From positions 1,178,001 through 1,242,000 of the forward strand of contig BJKQ01000007.1 of the NCBI GenBank assembly GCA_006538405.1: a DNA stretch of 64,000 nucleotides, read 5' to 3'. Under the pieces are notes generated by a model. It had not been told where the DNA came from, ran no database searches, and saw only the letters and a list, made by a program, of their open reading frames with translations. Of this stretch, positions 11,993 through 25,121 are shown piece by piece. This DNA comes from Hansfordia pulvinata. Taxonomy: Eukaryota > Ascomycota > Sordariomycetes > Xylariales. A program made the position numbers and the translations under genes. Position 1 is the stretch's first letter. Each line of letters starts with the position of its first letter.

Positions 11993-12959
11993 TGGGGGAG
12001 GAGGGGGGTCCCGGGCGCCAGACGCGGGCCTATACGATCGCCGCGCCGGGTGTCAGGCCGGCCTGCCCTTGTTCTTTGTGATGCATATGCAGTCAGACAG
12101 CCTCACCAGCTTGCGTCAGCTGGAACCGCCGTGGGAGCCGCTGCAGAAAGGCGCTATACTTCATTCATCGGCAAAATCGAGCGAAAGAGAATGTAACCCC
12201 TTCAAAGGGGGGAGTCACCGATCAGTGTCCAGCTCTTTCTTCTTTCTTCCCGTTTTATTTCTTCTTCTTCTTCTTCTTATTATTTTCTTTTTCTTTCCTT
12301 CGGTTGGTCTTTGTTAGTCCTGCCGGTCCTCACTGCAGCAGCGATCCCCGTACCCCTGAATTCCGTACCTACGAGGCTCCGTAACCCGGAGGGGCTTGTT
12401 GGCCAGTTGAGAAATTTCCAGGCGTGACGCAGGCAGCAGGCGTGGCAGGGACAGGGTATCGTGCATCGAAGCGACGGGTTTTGTGCGTCGAAAGCGGCTT
12501 TTCTTGCCACCTTGGCTCACGAAGCGCACAAGCAACATGTCTGGACCAGCCAAGAGGGATTGGGGAAGAGGGAGACTAATGAGCATTGCGATTGCAGAAC
12601 GGTACGAGCAAGCCGGAGAAAGGAGAGAAGAGACAGAGAGAGAGGGGGGGGGGGGGAAACAGGCCAGCTTCTAAAGCGCCCAATCATGATACTGCTTAGG
12701 GAGGAGCCCTCCATGTGTCTGCCCACTTTGAGGCTGTGATGTGAAAGACGGAGAAGATTCTGGGCAGAATGGGAACCAGCACCAACAACTGCCCCAGTGG
12801 AAGCTTGGCGACCAGGATACGGGGTGGGAGAAGAGCGCGGACCTGGAGATTGCGCGACATGCCAGGGGTCCCCGTTGTGCCGGGAGCCTATCGCGATGCG
12901 ACTGGAGTCGTGTCTCTACGAAACCATACGATAGGATCTCGACAAGGGCCCAACTGCTC

Positions 12960-13020
12960 CAGGGGGGACCGGACAGGGGATAGGGGACAGGGGACAGGGG
13001 TACAGGGAAAGGGGCCTTTG
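12960..13020 (+). repeat. G-tract array with quadruplex potential
   Basis: At least six GGGG tracts are separated by 3-6 nt (units like GGGGACA and GGGGATA). The spacing satisfies the usual four-tract quadruplex rule. Its function, if any, is unknown. Confidence 0.6.
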
Positions 13021-16000
13021 AAGGTTGGTGAAGATTCAAGGGGGAGAAGTCGATGATGATGAGGCGAATCCAGGCCCGGCTCTCTGGAGGATCAATGTGC
13101 CTGCCCCTCCTCCCCTCCCCTCCTCCCCTCTCACACTGCCTGTCCGTACTCGTACCTACTACTCTTTGACCCCCAGCTGGCGACGACGGCCACTGATTTG
13201 TACTCGTACGCGAGAGCGTTGGCGTCTTGATTCCCCACGCCCGCGCAGTTTGACAAGGGCGGCTGACCCCCTCCCCCGAGTACTCGTGCTCGTACACCGG
13301 GGTGGCTCGCCCTCCCCCCCGACAAGGCATGGCCTGTTCTTAACTACTCGTACGTACCCAGTACGTGCACAGCCAGATTAGATAGGAAGAGGAAGGACTG
13401 TTCATGTTCATACTCGCAACTGGTATCCTGGGAGCTTGTGATGAGCCCGGGGACGGACCTCGGCGAGCTCGGGAGTGTGGCTGCCAGTCAGTCAGATGCC
13501 GCCTCGTCCACGGACTCATAGGCGCCCTGTTGCTTTATCAGTCAGCATGGATACCGAATCGACTGACGAGTACCTCATACTTTGTGCCGTCAGGGACGCC
13601 ACCGAGCTGTCCGACCCTGCTAATGAAGTGGATGTGCAGGCGACAGGCCGTGCGTGACAATTCAGATGTGTTGCTAGTCGGCAGGCATTCAAGACCGAGG
13701 TACATTTGTTACGCCAAGCAGATTCTGGCAGTGCCTCTTTGACAGCCAACCGTGCTTTCTTCACGGGCATCTTTCACGACGCAGTTGAGCGTGCGAGCAC
13801 TCGTATGCCGGGTCGCTGAAGACCGATGACACATGTGGAATAAGGCCGCATGAAGATCGACACCTGTCAGGTCTCATGAGGAAAGAGAAAGACAGAGAGA
13901 GACAGCAAGTCGCCACGGTTGCGAAGAGTCAAAGAAGAAGAAACAGAAGGCGAGAGACGGGTAATGCGCGAGTGGCCCAGCCCGTCATCGGAACTAGTTC
14001 CCGACAGCTGCAGCTAAGGGAGCACGCAGTTAGATTCTCTTGGTTCAGCCCCTCCCGCGCGCACCAGACCCTCGGCCTTTGTACGCACAGAGACGCCCTA
14101 GAAGCCCTGTCGTGCCCTCGGAAACCCCCCGTTGTTGCTCGTAGACGTTCGTGCCCCGGATGCCTTGCTGCCCGTGTGGGCACTCTGCCCCTTGGGGAGT
14201 AGGGCTGTCACGTACTTCGAGGTGCCAGCGCACCTCGCATGACAAAGTTTTTTTTCTTTCTTTCCTTTCCATCGCCTCCTATCCTCTTCAGGCGCTGGCG
14301 CATCGGCTCGAACGGTGGCGTTGGGAATATCGTCTTGGCCCAGGAGCAAGGTTCTTCTCTGCGTGCTCCGTCCTCGTACGAGTACACAGTGTTGCCGTTC
14401 TCGCAGTGTGCTGTTGCGGGCCACAATGCCGGCTACTGAGCCCGTGTCATGGTAGGGTCTTCCCCAGGTGAGGCAGTACCTGAACGTATCAACCGCCCTT
14501 TTGTGAAGGCGTCCATACTCGCACAAGTAGTTGTTGGACGCGTACGGAGTAGTCGTTGCTGTCACCCCGTCTCGTCACGTGAGCCATACGCGATGCAATG
14601 GTGCCCTCTGCGTGAGAACACTCACAGTGTGTGGAAGTGCAGTGCGCGGGCGTGCTGGTATGTGTGTGTGTGTGTGTCTCTCTCTCTCTCTTTCGTTGTG
14701 TTCTCGCGAGTTGGCTGCATGATCAGCGCTCGGCCTGTTTACGAGTACTCGCTCTTCTGTCGAGAACCATGCACCCACGGCACGTCCGCCCCTGCAGGCG
14801 GGCGGCTTGCTTTGCGCCCGGGCACTCGATTCTGCCCATTACAGTCAGGAGGCGGGGCGGAGGAAACGGGAATAAGAGGAGAAAAGAATAAGAGGAGAAA
14901 ACTCTGTTGACCTGCAGCGGTCCGTCCCTTGGCCTGCCTGTACGGATATGGGGTCTTTGCTCGCTTGCATGTGAGGGCCTCGAGACCACTCCGTTCGCCG
15001 CTAGAAGCCAAGTGCAGATCGAGAAGAGCTGCATGTTTGGGTCCCGGCCATTGGCCTCTCTCGTCGCCCGCACTCCGTCTGGCGGTGGGAACTGGCCAGC
15101 ATCTCCGCGCGTTCGAGGTTTGGGTTTGGGTTTGGATGGCGTCAAGGGTTAGGCGCAGCCGGATGCGAGTGTTGCAGATGCAGAACTATGTATCTCAACC
15201 CCTGGTCGCGTCGGGGCTCGTAAGCCAACAAGCTACGAGTAGATAGGTACTCGTACACAGATTGAGGATCGAGGCCCTGGCACCTGATGCTCGGAAGCCA
15301 AATAAGAAACAAGCGAGGATGGGTAAGGGGGTACCTCGGATAGGTACCAAGCCAGTTTGCTGTGAACAGGGAAGTGCCGTCCCGATGTGAGGAGCACCTG
15401 ATCAAGCTGATATCAGCAGCTGAAGGTGTCGTGGATACCTGATGCACTCGTACGAGTACGCGTCAGAAGCCATCGTGAGGCCATCGTGAGGCCCATGAAA
15501 TCGCAGCACTAGCATTCTTCAAATGTCATGGGCACATCCAGTACCCAAGATAAGTACCAACCTACACGGATGTAACTATTCGCGTACGAGTATGAGCAAT
15601 AAGTACGGTACCCAAGGTCACTAACTCATACAGGTAGGTAGGGTCCGATGTAGGCACGGGCATCTACGCGTACCTGGTACTAAGTGTCCACAGCCCCCAT
15701 CCATGTGCCGTGCTTATCCTCTCTCGGGGGGAGGGGAGACCGGTGCAAGTACACGCCTTGATTATCACTCGCCCTGGGCGAGTGAGCGAAACGCCCACAC
15801 AGGCCGAGCTGTCTCGGGAACCTCACGAGATGTACAGGTACATATGATCAGATTCGAGTGCGAGTAGCCATGTACCTACCTACTCTTACAATAAGGTAAT
15901 TAGATGTAGTGTAGAATCGACAGCTGGAGATGCAGTTGTTTCTAATCCAATGTACCTCGGGTCTCTTTCCCCGGCTTCGACAGCGCCCGGCGGGGCCGAT

Positions 16001-17145
16001 CAGTCACCTCATGAGGCACAGTTTAGGTAGCGGCGCCTTACGCGTACCTTACGAGTAGGTACGCGTTAGGGACGTACGTAGTGAGGAGGTACCTGGCGAT
16101 TCCTAAACATTTGATCATTGCAACGTGACGGCAGCCGGCGATTTGGCGAGTCGGTTCAGGCTGCCACAGGGGCCCGGGCAATGCCATCAACAGTCGTTGA
16201 CGAGGCACTCGAGACGCGAGACGGGCAACAAACAAGGAAAAAAAAGCAGGGTGATGGAGAGAGGTTCATGCAGGGAGTTTCCCGGGTGTAACGCCAGCCA
16301 GGCCCAGGCGGGTGCGAGATGAGTGCAACCCAACGCCTGACGAACTGACGGGGGTGGCGTTCCCGCAGCAGACTGGACGACGCCAGCAGACGTCAACCAA
16401 TGGATGCCTGCAGACCATCGAACGTGCTCCGGGCGCAGCGGGTACGGATCACTTGCCTTCTTCAAGGCGTGCAAGGGTTGGAGATGAGCTGGTGGCTTTT
16501 TTCCCTTTTCTTTCTCTCTATTTTTCCACGCATCTACGAGTATCCGTACTCGTACGGGCACAGGAGGAGATCTCGGGGGGCAAAGCAGATTCTTGTTCAT
16601 TCCGCAGGCCGATCTATTTGCTGACGACGGACACAGCAAGCCTTCTTCAGTGTCAACGATAGCCCGTACGGAGAGTTGAAGTGCAGTCCCGGTGGTGTGT
16701 GGTGGTGAGGGCTTTGCAGAGCAGAGCACGGGGATCTAGGTTGCTCATCGACTCTAACGGGGTAGAGCAAAAGCGCGTCATCCAAGTCAAGCAGATAGCA
16801 AAGCGGACCGACCGGTGGGCGATGAGCCCCGTCGCGGGTAGAGCAACTTGCCAGAGCCCCACGATGGCGCCTCGTCATCCTTCTTGACAGGCTTGTGTCG
16901 AGGCCCCGGGACCCCGGAGACGTACCTGTACGAGTACCCCCCGGACTATTGAGGAGTTTCGCCGATAGACTGGTCGATGACTGGCGGGGGGGGGGCAACT
17001 GGGGGGGCATCAGCCCAAGCCCCTCGCCTCTCACACCCACCAATAATGATAATCGAGCCATACGAATATTAGTGGCCCGATCTAACGGGATGCGCCGTGC
17101 ATGCGTCGGGGCTGTCGTCATGTAGGGAGTACTCGTACCGGGTGT

Positions 17146-17187
17146 CGTGCGTGCGTGCGTGCGTGCGTTCGTGCGTGCGTGCGTGCC
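17146..17187. repeat. (GTGC)n tandem repeat
   Basis: About ten GTGC units with one T interruption. No coding context. Confidence 0.8.
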
Positions 17188-19649
17188 AGCCCTGGGAAGT
17201 TGAGTGATGAGTGAGCTAGATTGTGGGTGTAGGTGCGAGTTAGGTACTCACTCGTGTGGGTGTGGGTGTCGTAATCTGGCGTCTCAGCACTCAGCACGGC
17301 GCGCCGCCATCTTTGGGTGTTTCTTCCCAGGATCTGGTCGGCTCGGCACCCTTCCGGAGATCGATAGTGTCCCTGCCCGGCAGGGAACTTCCTCCAGCCA
17401 GGCCGACCAATCGCGACTTGAGCCCCAATACCGAGCAAGAGAGCGAGTACTCGTACGAGTAGCACCCGGCTGAGGTACATTGGACGATTTTTCTTTCTCT
17501 TTTCATCAATGCCTTTTTTCTCAAGCAAACAAGAGGCTGTCGTGGCTGTCTCCAAACGGCGCTGACTCTGGACCAAGTACGCGTACAGAGTACGCGCAAG
17601 GACTGATGATACCTACCCCTTCATAGTGCATTTGGGGAGCCCCTCCTTCCAAAGTGCGCCAATTATTGAAAGAATAAGCTACCACGGCTACCCACCATGG
17701 AATCGACGTGATATCTTCTTTTTGCTTTTTCTTTCTGCCCTCCCGTTTTCCCCCTCGCCCATCCCGGGAAGCGTTCGCCCTTGGCTACCGAGGCGTTCCT
17801 CATCAATCAGCCACCTTTTCCAGAGCCCGCTCGTCAATGGCCTTTGCAGCCTGGATTCTGCCAGGAGCATGGGCCCGCGACGAAGCAGTCGGCAAAATGC
17901 ATGTACTCGTACGAGTACACAGAGGCGCCTATCACCACGCATGCAGCCGATACATCGTAAACGACGTTGCTATTTGGCCACTCTGCCTGGCGATGGACAG
18001 TCTTGGTCAAGATGAACGGAATCTATCACCGAGAGGAAAGAGTCGGCTGACCCGGATCCAAGGTGAACAGTACTCGCATGATAGCAGAAGCGACCCGGAG
18101 CACCCATCCATCACAGCACCTGCAACGCCGGAGGGGACTTAGGCAGCACCTGCATGTACATAAGGTCGGTACCTTCCATTGCGGGCCAGGTACGAGTACC
18201 TTACCCGTGCCCAACCTCAGGTACTCGTCCTGGATACACACCCGTAGACAGAAAGACAGGCAGGCCCGGGGCCCAACGACGGCGTTAGGTACGAGATATC
18301 CATACACGGCTCAGCAGGGGAGAGCCCGGTCGCCAGCTCCCGCGCCTTGCCTCATGCCGGAGGTTCCCCGTTCTATGTATGTTGGGGCCTTCGCACTTGC
18401 AGGGCCGGGGTGACGATACCCGTGCCTGTGCTTGTGCTTGCCCGTGCTGGTGTCTTCTGGCTTTTGCCAGCTGCTGTGTATCTGCACGACCACAAGCACT
18501 GGAAGAAGCCCAGCTAGGGGCAGTGGCCAGTGGCCAGTGGCCGGCGCCGGCGCCGGCGGCAACATTCGTCCCATCCACCACCACCACCACCACCACCCCA
18601 CCATCCCCTTTCAATCCCGTGCTGTACTGTCCGGGCTGTCTTGTCCCATCCCGACCCGACCCAACCAGCCAACTCAACCCATCCCATCCCATCCCATCGC
18701 GCGGTGGAGATTGAGCCTGTGGATCGACCTGGAAGGAGCCCGTCTTCCCCACCGTCAGATGGCGCTAGGCAGGCCGCCCCAAGAAGCTTCTCACAGCTCC
18801 CGGTTCAGCTGCTGAGCTGTAGCTGCTCCCGCTGTCGCTGCCGCTGCCGCTGCCGCTGCCACCGCCGCCGCCACTTGGGACCCGCGTTTCTATCAGTTTG
18901 ATTACGGAGCCGGCTGCGTGACGCCAAGTTCTCTCCAGGGCCCCGACCACGCCAGTGCCAGACCGGACCAGACCCAACCACGCCAGCCTACCGACCCATG
19001 AGGCAAGCGGGCAGGCCGGTACGGCGGGTGGGCGCCCGCGGGCAAGTGATGAGCATTAGTATTAGATGGGCCTGGCGTCCCGTCCCCAGAGTCCAGCCAG
19101 AAGCCGTTCGAGCTATCCCATCCATCATCTCTCTACCCGTCTCGCCGTCCGTCTACTCGTAGACGACTACTCACTCACCAACCCTCCCATTAGGATCCAC
19201 CATATCCCCCCTCCGCGATAGCACGCCCTCCCTCACGCGCTCTTTTTCCACCAGCCACCGCCCAAGCCAACAGCAGCGAGCGAGCCCCTTGGCACACTTC
19301 TCTCGCACACACACACACACACTCTCTCTCTGTCTCTGCCTCTTGGCTTGGAAACGGCATCAGGAGAAAGAAAGGACGGGTTCTTCTGTGATCAGGTTTC
19401 GTCGTGATCGCATCTGGTCTTATCGGACTGAATAGATCTCGAGATCCTGATCTGGTCATCACTGATCATAGTAGCCCGCGCTTGTGCGCCCAACCCATCC
19501 ATCCCGCTTCCCGCTGCACGGGATCGATTCCCACAGAAACGCAACAAGACACGCATACCCAGGCAGACGTCCAGGCCGCCGACCCGACCTGACCCTTCAT
19601 TTGGCTCCCATCTGCCCCACATCAGACAGCACGAACAGCCAATCTCACC

Positions 19650-20627
19650 ATGATCAACGACGAGGACGTTCAGGACGTGGTCCTGGTGACGCAGCTGCCG
19701 TCTGATTCGTGGTACGAGGGCTTCACGCTGCGGCCCAACAACCACATCTTGGCGTCGCGCAACGACGCGCCCGAGCTGTACAGCTTCGACCCCGAGGACC
19801 CCGAATCACAACCCAAGCTACTGCACACATTCGAGGGCTGCGGCGGAGCGTTGGACATCTCCCCCGTCCCAGGCTGCCCAGACGAGTACGTGCTGACAAC
19901 GTCGCGCATCAGCGATATCTCGACGTGCCACTGGGAAGACTTTTCGCTGTGGCACGTGCGACTGTCGGCCGACGACAGCCAGCCCCTCGAGGTGGTCAAG
20001 AACGTCTTCCTGGCCGAGGCGGGCCTGATCCTGGGTATAACGGCCGTGTCCGCGCGGACAGTGCTGCTGTGCGACTCGGCGCGAGAGTGCATCTGGGCGC
20101 ACGACCTGGCGACGGGGGAGACGACGCAGCTGCTTGCCGACGCGACGACGAAGCCCGCCCGCGACGGCTTCGTGTTCGGAGTCAACCGGGCCTTCATTCA
20201 GGACGGCCACCTGTGGTACACCAACGCCAGCACGGGGTTGCTGTGCCGGGCGCCGTTCGGCCTGGACGCCGACGGCGCGCATGCGTCTATCACGGGCCCT
20301 GTCGAGGTGGTGGCTGACGACATCCAGCAGTGCGACGGCCTGGCGCTGGCAGGCGACGCTTCGGCGGCCTACTCAGTTGTGTCAGAGGAAGGGTACTGCA
20401 TGAAGACGACCATTGACGCGTCCAACGGCAAGGGGCGCACCAGCATGGTCATGGACAAGCTCGTCAATCCGACGGCCGTCCAGTTGCTCGAGGTCAACGG
20501 CCGGCGGAAGCTGCTGATTGTGTGCTGCGGCGAGATTGATGTCGGCTGGATCAACGACCGCGTCGACTGGAAGGACATTGCCGGCATCAGCGGGACATCA
20601 GTGACGGTGACGGTGACGACGACTTGA
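19650..20627 (+). CDS. Six-bladed beta-propeller (SMP-30/TolB-like) protein
   Basis: Single exon, 325 residues, no signal peptide. The layout (an N-terminal SWYEGFTLRPNNHILASR followed by repeated strand motifs with short turns such as LYSFDPED, IWAHDLATGET and LWYTNASTGLLCR) is that of the SMP-30/gluconolactonase-like propellers that are common in Sordariomycetes, often near secondary-metabolite or sugar genes. Which substrate or partner it binds cannot be read from the sequence. The frame ends in a Thr/Val repeat (GTSVTVTVTTT). The start at 19650 is the first ATG, and the CT-rich leader upstream supports it. I am sure it is a gene but not of its function. Confidence 0.82.
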   Translation: MINDEDVQDVVLVTQLPSDSWYEGFTLRPNNHILASRNDAPELYSFDPEDPESQPKLLHTFEGCGGALDISPVPGCPDEYVLTTSRISDISTCHWEDFSLWHVRLSADDSQPLEVVKNVFLAEAGLILGITAVSARTVLLCDSARECIWAHDLATGETTQLLADATTKPARDGFVFGVNRAFIQDGHLWYTNASTGLLCRAPFGLDADGAHASITGPVEVVADDIQQCDGLALAGDASAAYSVVSEEGYCMKTTIDASNGKGRTSMVMDKLVNPTAVQLLEVNGRRKLLIVCCGEIDVGWINDRVDWKDIAGISGTSVTVTVTTT

Positions 20628-22400
20628 GGGGGAACACGGTGGAGAGAGGAACAAGAAAAAGAGGCGAGAGGGGATCCAGGAAGAAAACAAGAAAAACAAA
20701 GGGCCTGGATTCGCGAAACAGGTGGGGGAGCGGGGATGTGATGACAATGATGAATGATGGGGTTGTCTTTTGTTTCCCGCCGCGCAACGCCGCGCCGCGC
20801 CGCACCAGCAGAAACCCGGAACGACAACACATCGACGTGTTAATGATACCATACAGCTCTATACAGAAGGCACCTGTCTGAGGTGCCCATATGCATCCAA
20901 TTTGCCTTATCATCTACCGCTTGCATTTGCTCTCAAGCACCTTGGGTTTGCTCTGCGTCGGCCGTGGAGGTCTTGACACTCAATCCTCCTCCTATTCTTG
21001 AAGTCACCTTTACGCGCAAGTAGACACCCTCATCGAAGCTTGCGTCCACCCAGCCCGTGTGTGCTCGTACTCGCCCTCCCCCCCCCACCTCCTCTGGACC
21101 GTTCTTGCAAACGCCACAGCTGCTGCTGCTGAGTCCCCGTCAGAGTCCTCCGCTAGCGTCTGCCGCGCCAATGGGCCGTCCGCTTGCACCCGGACTTTTC
21201 CCCGGCCCCTCGGGCTAGCAGCCAGCTCTCTTGCTCGTACGAGTATGGACATTGGCAGGGTCCCTCAAGTAACCCGTACTTCGTGGTGGCTTGGTTTCTC
21301 GTTTGTTGGGTGCCGGCGACAGGCCTCGCTCCCGGGCAATGGGCAAGCGGCGGCTAGACGGCCCTGCAACGCGGCGAGCTTGCTTTGGTGGGCTCCAGGT
21401 GCGCGTGGAAGTGGTCTTGCAGGCCACATGCATGTAGGTACATCCATTGATGTACCTCTCACTTCCAGCTGGCTTATGCGGCCCTACAACCCGGCGCCGG
21501 GTTTCCCAGCACAAGCTTAATTGGGCCCCTCTCGATCCATCAGTCCCGAGGCAAGCAAAGCCTTGCTTACTCGTACCTATGTAACTCCAGTTGGTGCCTA
21601 CCTCTTGACTTGCACATCTACTCGTATGGATGAAATACGCTACTCGTACATACCTTAGACATCCCGCCACCGTCACAAGAAGGGCTCTCGCTCAATCTCA
21701 TCTCGACGACAGCCGTCACACGCCGCCCCGCCTCGAACCGCCGCGCCCGGCTCTCGCTCCCGGATTGCCGCCAGTGCTACCATGGCCTCTTGCGCCCTGC
21801 TGCTCAATCACCTTATTATGCAGAGAGAGTGTCCGTACATGGACATCGAACCAAGGCGGCCAGCTCTCGGCCCTTGGCTTCGGGCCACACGGGTTGCAAC
21901 CTTGCGTCTCTCATGCCCTTCCCACCAGCAATGCAGCCTCCTTGCCGTCTAACCGCTTCAACTTCGGCTTAGGACCGCTGGGCTCGGAGGATGTTCGGCT
22001 GGGATAGCGCCACCCATTGGTTACCGCATGGGCTCCCCTGACGGACGGAGTCGGCGGGCCCTGTCAACGGCGGGCCTCGCGCGCCGGGTTAGGCCACCAT
22101 CAGTTAGCCAGCGGGGTCCGTCCCCGGGTCGCGCTTGTCTGCATGGGCTGTTTCCCCATGGTTTCTCCATGAGGAAAGACCGGATCGACTTGAGAGCATC
22201 ATGACGGTCGACAGACAGGGAGAGTAAAGAGGCAGCGAAGCCATCGCAGCGACTGGTCACCCCCTTCTGCAAGTCTGCATAAATTCGGTCGCGGGCCCAG
22301 TTCTCTCGCGGCGAGCTGGTGGCGAGTTGCTTGTCTCTCGAGGCTGCGCGTCTCTTTTCGAAAAGCTACCTCTCGACCTCCACATACTTCATCGTCAGCC
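20628..22400. other. Intergenic upstream of the GH3 gene
   Basis: No supported gene. It contains three exact GTACGAGT/ACTCGTAC cores (21237, 21569, 21642) and imperfect ones near 21065 and 21619. The last ~150 bases before the GH3 ATG are likely its promoter and leader. Confidence 0.55.
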
Positions 22401-25121
22401 ATGCCAACCGACATCGAAGCAGTGCTTAAGTCGCTCACGCTGGAAGAGAAGGTAGGTGTGCCATTTTCTGCGTGAAAGAAAACATTTCTCGCTTCCCACT
22501 GACAGCCGTCCAGATCTCTCTTCTGGCGGGCAAAGACTTCTGGGAGACGGTACCGATCCCTGAAAAGGGCGTTCCGAGCATCAAGGTGTGCCGAGTCCCG
22601 CGCTGCGCAGCGACTTTTCCCATGCCGGAGGGTATGCTTACAACCTGCCACAGACTTCAGACGGGCCCAACGGCGCTCGCGGAGCCGACTTCTCCGGTGG
22701 CGTGAAGGCGGCCTGCTTCCCCGCCGCTTCCTGCGTGGCTGCAACATTTGATCCTGAGCTGGCCCACCGCATTGGACAGGCCCTCGCCGAAGAGACGCGG
22801 ACCAAAGGCGCCCGTTGTGTCCTCGCGCCGACGACATGCATCCACCGTCACCCCCTGGGCGGGCGCAACTTTGAGAGTTTCAGCGAAGACCCATTTCTTT
22901 CCGGTAAGATGACGGCGCAGGTCATCAACGGCATCCAGAGCCGCGGCGTCGCTGCCACTATCAAGCACTTCGCCGCCAACGAGCAGGAGACCGACCGCTT
23001 CACCGTCGACGAGACGGTCGACGAGCGGGCCCTACGCGAGATCTACCTTCGCCCCTTTGAGATTGCCATTAAAGAATCCAATCCCTGGGCCGTCATGACC
23101 GCCTACAACTCACTCAACGGCCACCATTGCGATTCGAACGAATTTCTCCTCAAGAGGGTTCTGCGGGGCGACTGGGGCTGGAAAGGGTTGGTCATGAGCG
23201 ATTGGGGCGGCACCAACTCGACAGTGGAGGCGCTCAACGCCGGCCTCGACCTGGAGATGCCCGGGCCCGCTGGCAAGCGTAAGATTGCCGACGTTGTCGC
23301 TGCCGTCGAGCGGGGCGACGTGCTCGAGTCGACGATCGGGGATCGTGCCCGCAACGTCCTGGAGCTGCTTGAAAAGCTCAAGGCCTTTGAGGATCCCACC
23401 ATACCTCCCGAGAAGGCCGTCAACAAGCCCGAGCATCAGGCCCTCATCCGCGAAGCGGGCGCCCGCGGTGCCGTCTTGCTCAAGAATGACAACAGCGTCC
23501 TGCCTCTCACCAGGTCCAAGGTCAAAGGCAAGAAAATCGCTGTCCTTGGTTTGGCCAAAACAGCGCTGGCTCACGGCGGTGGGAGCGCCAGCGTCAACGC
23601 CCATTACAAAGTCACGCCATGGGACGCCCTCCAGACCGCGCTGGGCGACTCTGCCGAGATGGTCTACGCCGAAGGCGCACATACGGCAAGAATCCTCCCT
23701 GCTCTGAAGCCCTCGGACGGGGTCGGAACCATCAAAGGGCTTGACGGCAATTCAGGCTTCACGCTGACCTGGCTAGACAGGAAGACTGGTGAGACGGTCC
23801 AAGTCAAGCACGGCCTCGAAGAAGCTAGAGTGATGCCTCTCCTTAGCACGGAGGGTGTGTGGCAGGTAGGGGAACTCCAGGGTGACTTCAGCCCGGCCGA
23901 AACAGGCTCTCACTACATTACCGGCATGGGGTTTGGCCCGACGCAGGTCTTCATCAACGACGAGCTGGTGTACGAGCAAGAGGAGACATGCACTGACCCA
24001 ATGGGCTTCATCTTTGGTGCGACCAACGAACACGAGATCAAGTATCCCTTCGAGGCCGGATCGACATACCGAATCCGTGTCCGCAGCGAGCCTCCAGATG
24101 GGCTCTCCCTGGACATGCTCAACGGGCGGACGGCGCTGCGTCTCGGCTTCGAGACAGCGGCGCGCCACGAGGCCGATCTGGCCGCGGAAGCCGCCGCGGT
24201 CGCCAAGGACGCCGCCTACGCCATAGTCTTCACCGGCCACGACCCGCAGTGGGAGACGGAGGGACAGGATCAGGTCTCGTTTCACCTGCCACGTCAGGGA
24301 TCGCAGGACCAGCTCATCCACGCCGTGGCGGCCGTCAACCCCAACACGGTCGTGGTCAACTCGACAGGCGTCGCCGTGGCCATGCCATGGCTCAGTCAGG
24401 TCGCGGCCCTGGTGCAGAGCTGGTTCCCCGGACAGGAGTGCGGCAACTCGATTGCCGACGTGCTGACGGGTGCCGTCAACCCGGAGGGCCGGCTGCCGGC
24501 CAGCTTCCCGCGGCGGCTCGAGGACGCGCCCGCCCACGGCAACTTCCCCGGCGAGAAGTCCCCTCCGGCGACGGTCGCCGCACCGTCACGTACGCCGAGG
24601 GCGTCTTCGTCGGCTACCGCCACTACGACCGCGTCTCCCCGGAGGTGCTCAACTTCCCCTTCGGCTTCGGCCTGTCGTACACGACCTTCGCCTTCGGCGC
24701 GATGGAGGTCTCGCGCGTCTCGGACGACGAGTACCGCGCCAACGTGGCCGTGACCAACACGGGCGCAGCGGCGGGGGCCACGCTGGCGCAGGTGTACGCT
24801 GGCCGCCGCTGGGCCGAGAAGGGAGAGGAGGGCGAAGGGCAGGCGGTGGGAACAGGCGGCTCAGTCAAGGAGAGCGGTCACCCGGTCAAGGCCCTCGTGG
24901 CGTTCGGCAAGACGCGCGCGCTGTCGCCCGGCGAGTCCCAGGGGCTGGAGTTGTCCATCTCGACGCGCGACTGCGGCTTCTTCGACGTCGCCGCGCAAGC
25001 GTGGGTCGTCCCGGCGGGCCTGTACGACTTCACCCTGGGCGGCTCCGCCGCCGACGCCCTGCAGACCGTCACGCTGCGCCTGGAGAGCCGTAAGCGCGGG
25101 TACCCGGGCGCGGAGGCCTGA
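22401..25121 (+). CDS. GH3 beta-glucosidase with PA14 insert, intracellular (frame break)
   Basis: Hydrolyses terminal beta-linked glucose from oligosaccharides or glucosides; no signal peptide, so probably cytosolic. Exons are 22401-22451, 22514-22585 and 22654-25121, with 62- and 68-nt introns; the product is about 860 residues. Seen: SDGPNGARG substrate loop, LGGRNFESFSEDP, the KHFAANEQ motif, the nucleophile aspartate in VMSDWGGTNS (Asp224), a PA14-like insert (about residues 390-530, GDFSPAETGSHYITG), then the second glycosidase domain and a fibronectin-III-like C-terminus ending in RLESRKRGYPGAEA. The frame breaks at the CCCC run 24560-24563: conserved coding runs on in another frame (TVTYAEGVFVGYRHYD), as if one C were missing. 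There is no room for an intron. A sequence error is the likely cause (see findings); a recent pseudogene is the alternative. Confidence 0.9.

Larger units (their letters stand above)
10031..19649. other. 9.6-kb gene desert rich in repeats and palindromes
   Basis: No reading frame here has a recognisable domain, codon pattern or intron structure. The content is a T17 run (10992-11008), a C20 run (11372-11391), a G21 run (11972-11992), a G13 run (12644-12656), a G-tract array (about 12960-13020), GTGC/CGTG repeats (17146-17187), CAC and CCCAT repeats (18577-18690) and CCGCTG repeats near 18830-18865. Fourteen exact copies of the ACTCGTAC/GTACGAGT core lie between 11.5 and 18.2 kb. The last ~500 bases are CT-rich and probably include the leader of the beta-propeller gene. 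Confidence 0.65.

Noticed and set aside
12671..13330. 219-codon minus-strand frame in the gene desert
   Set aside because: Overlaps G-tract repeats and palindromes; translation is Pro/Ser/Arg-rich without any recognisable feature.
24555..24570. An intron or programmed frameshift in GH3
   Set aside because: Conserved residues are continuous across the site, leaving no room for an intron, and no slippery site or pseudoknot is evident.
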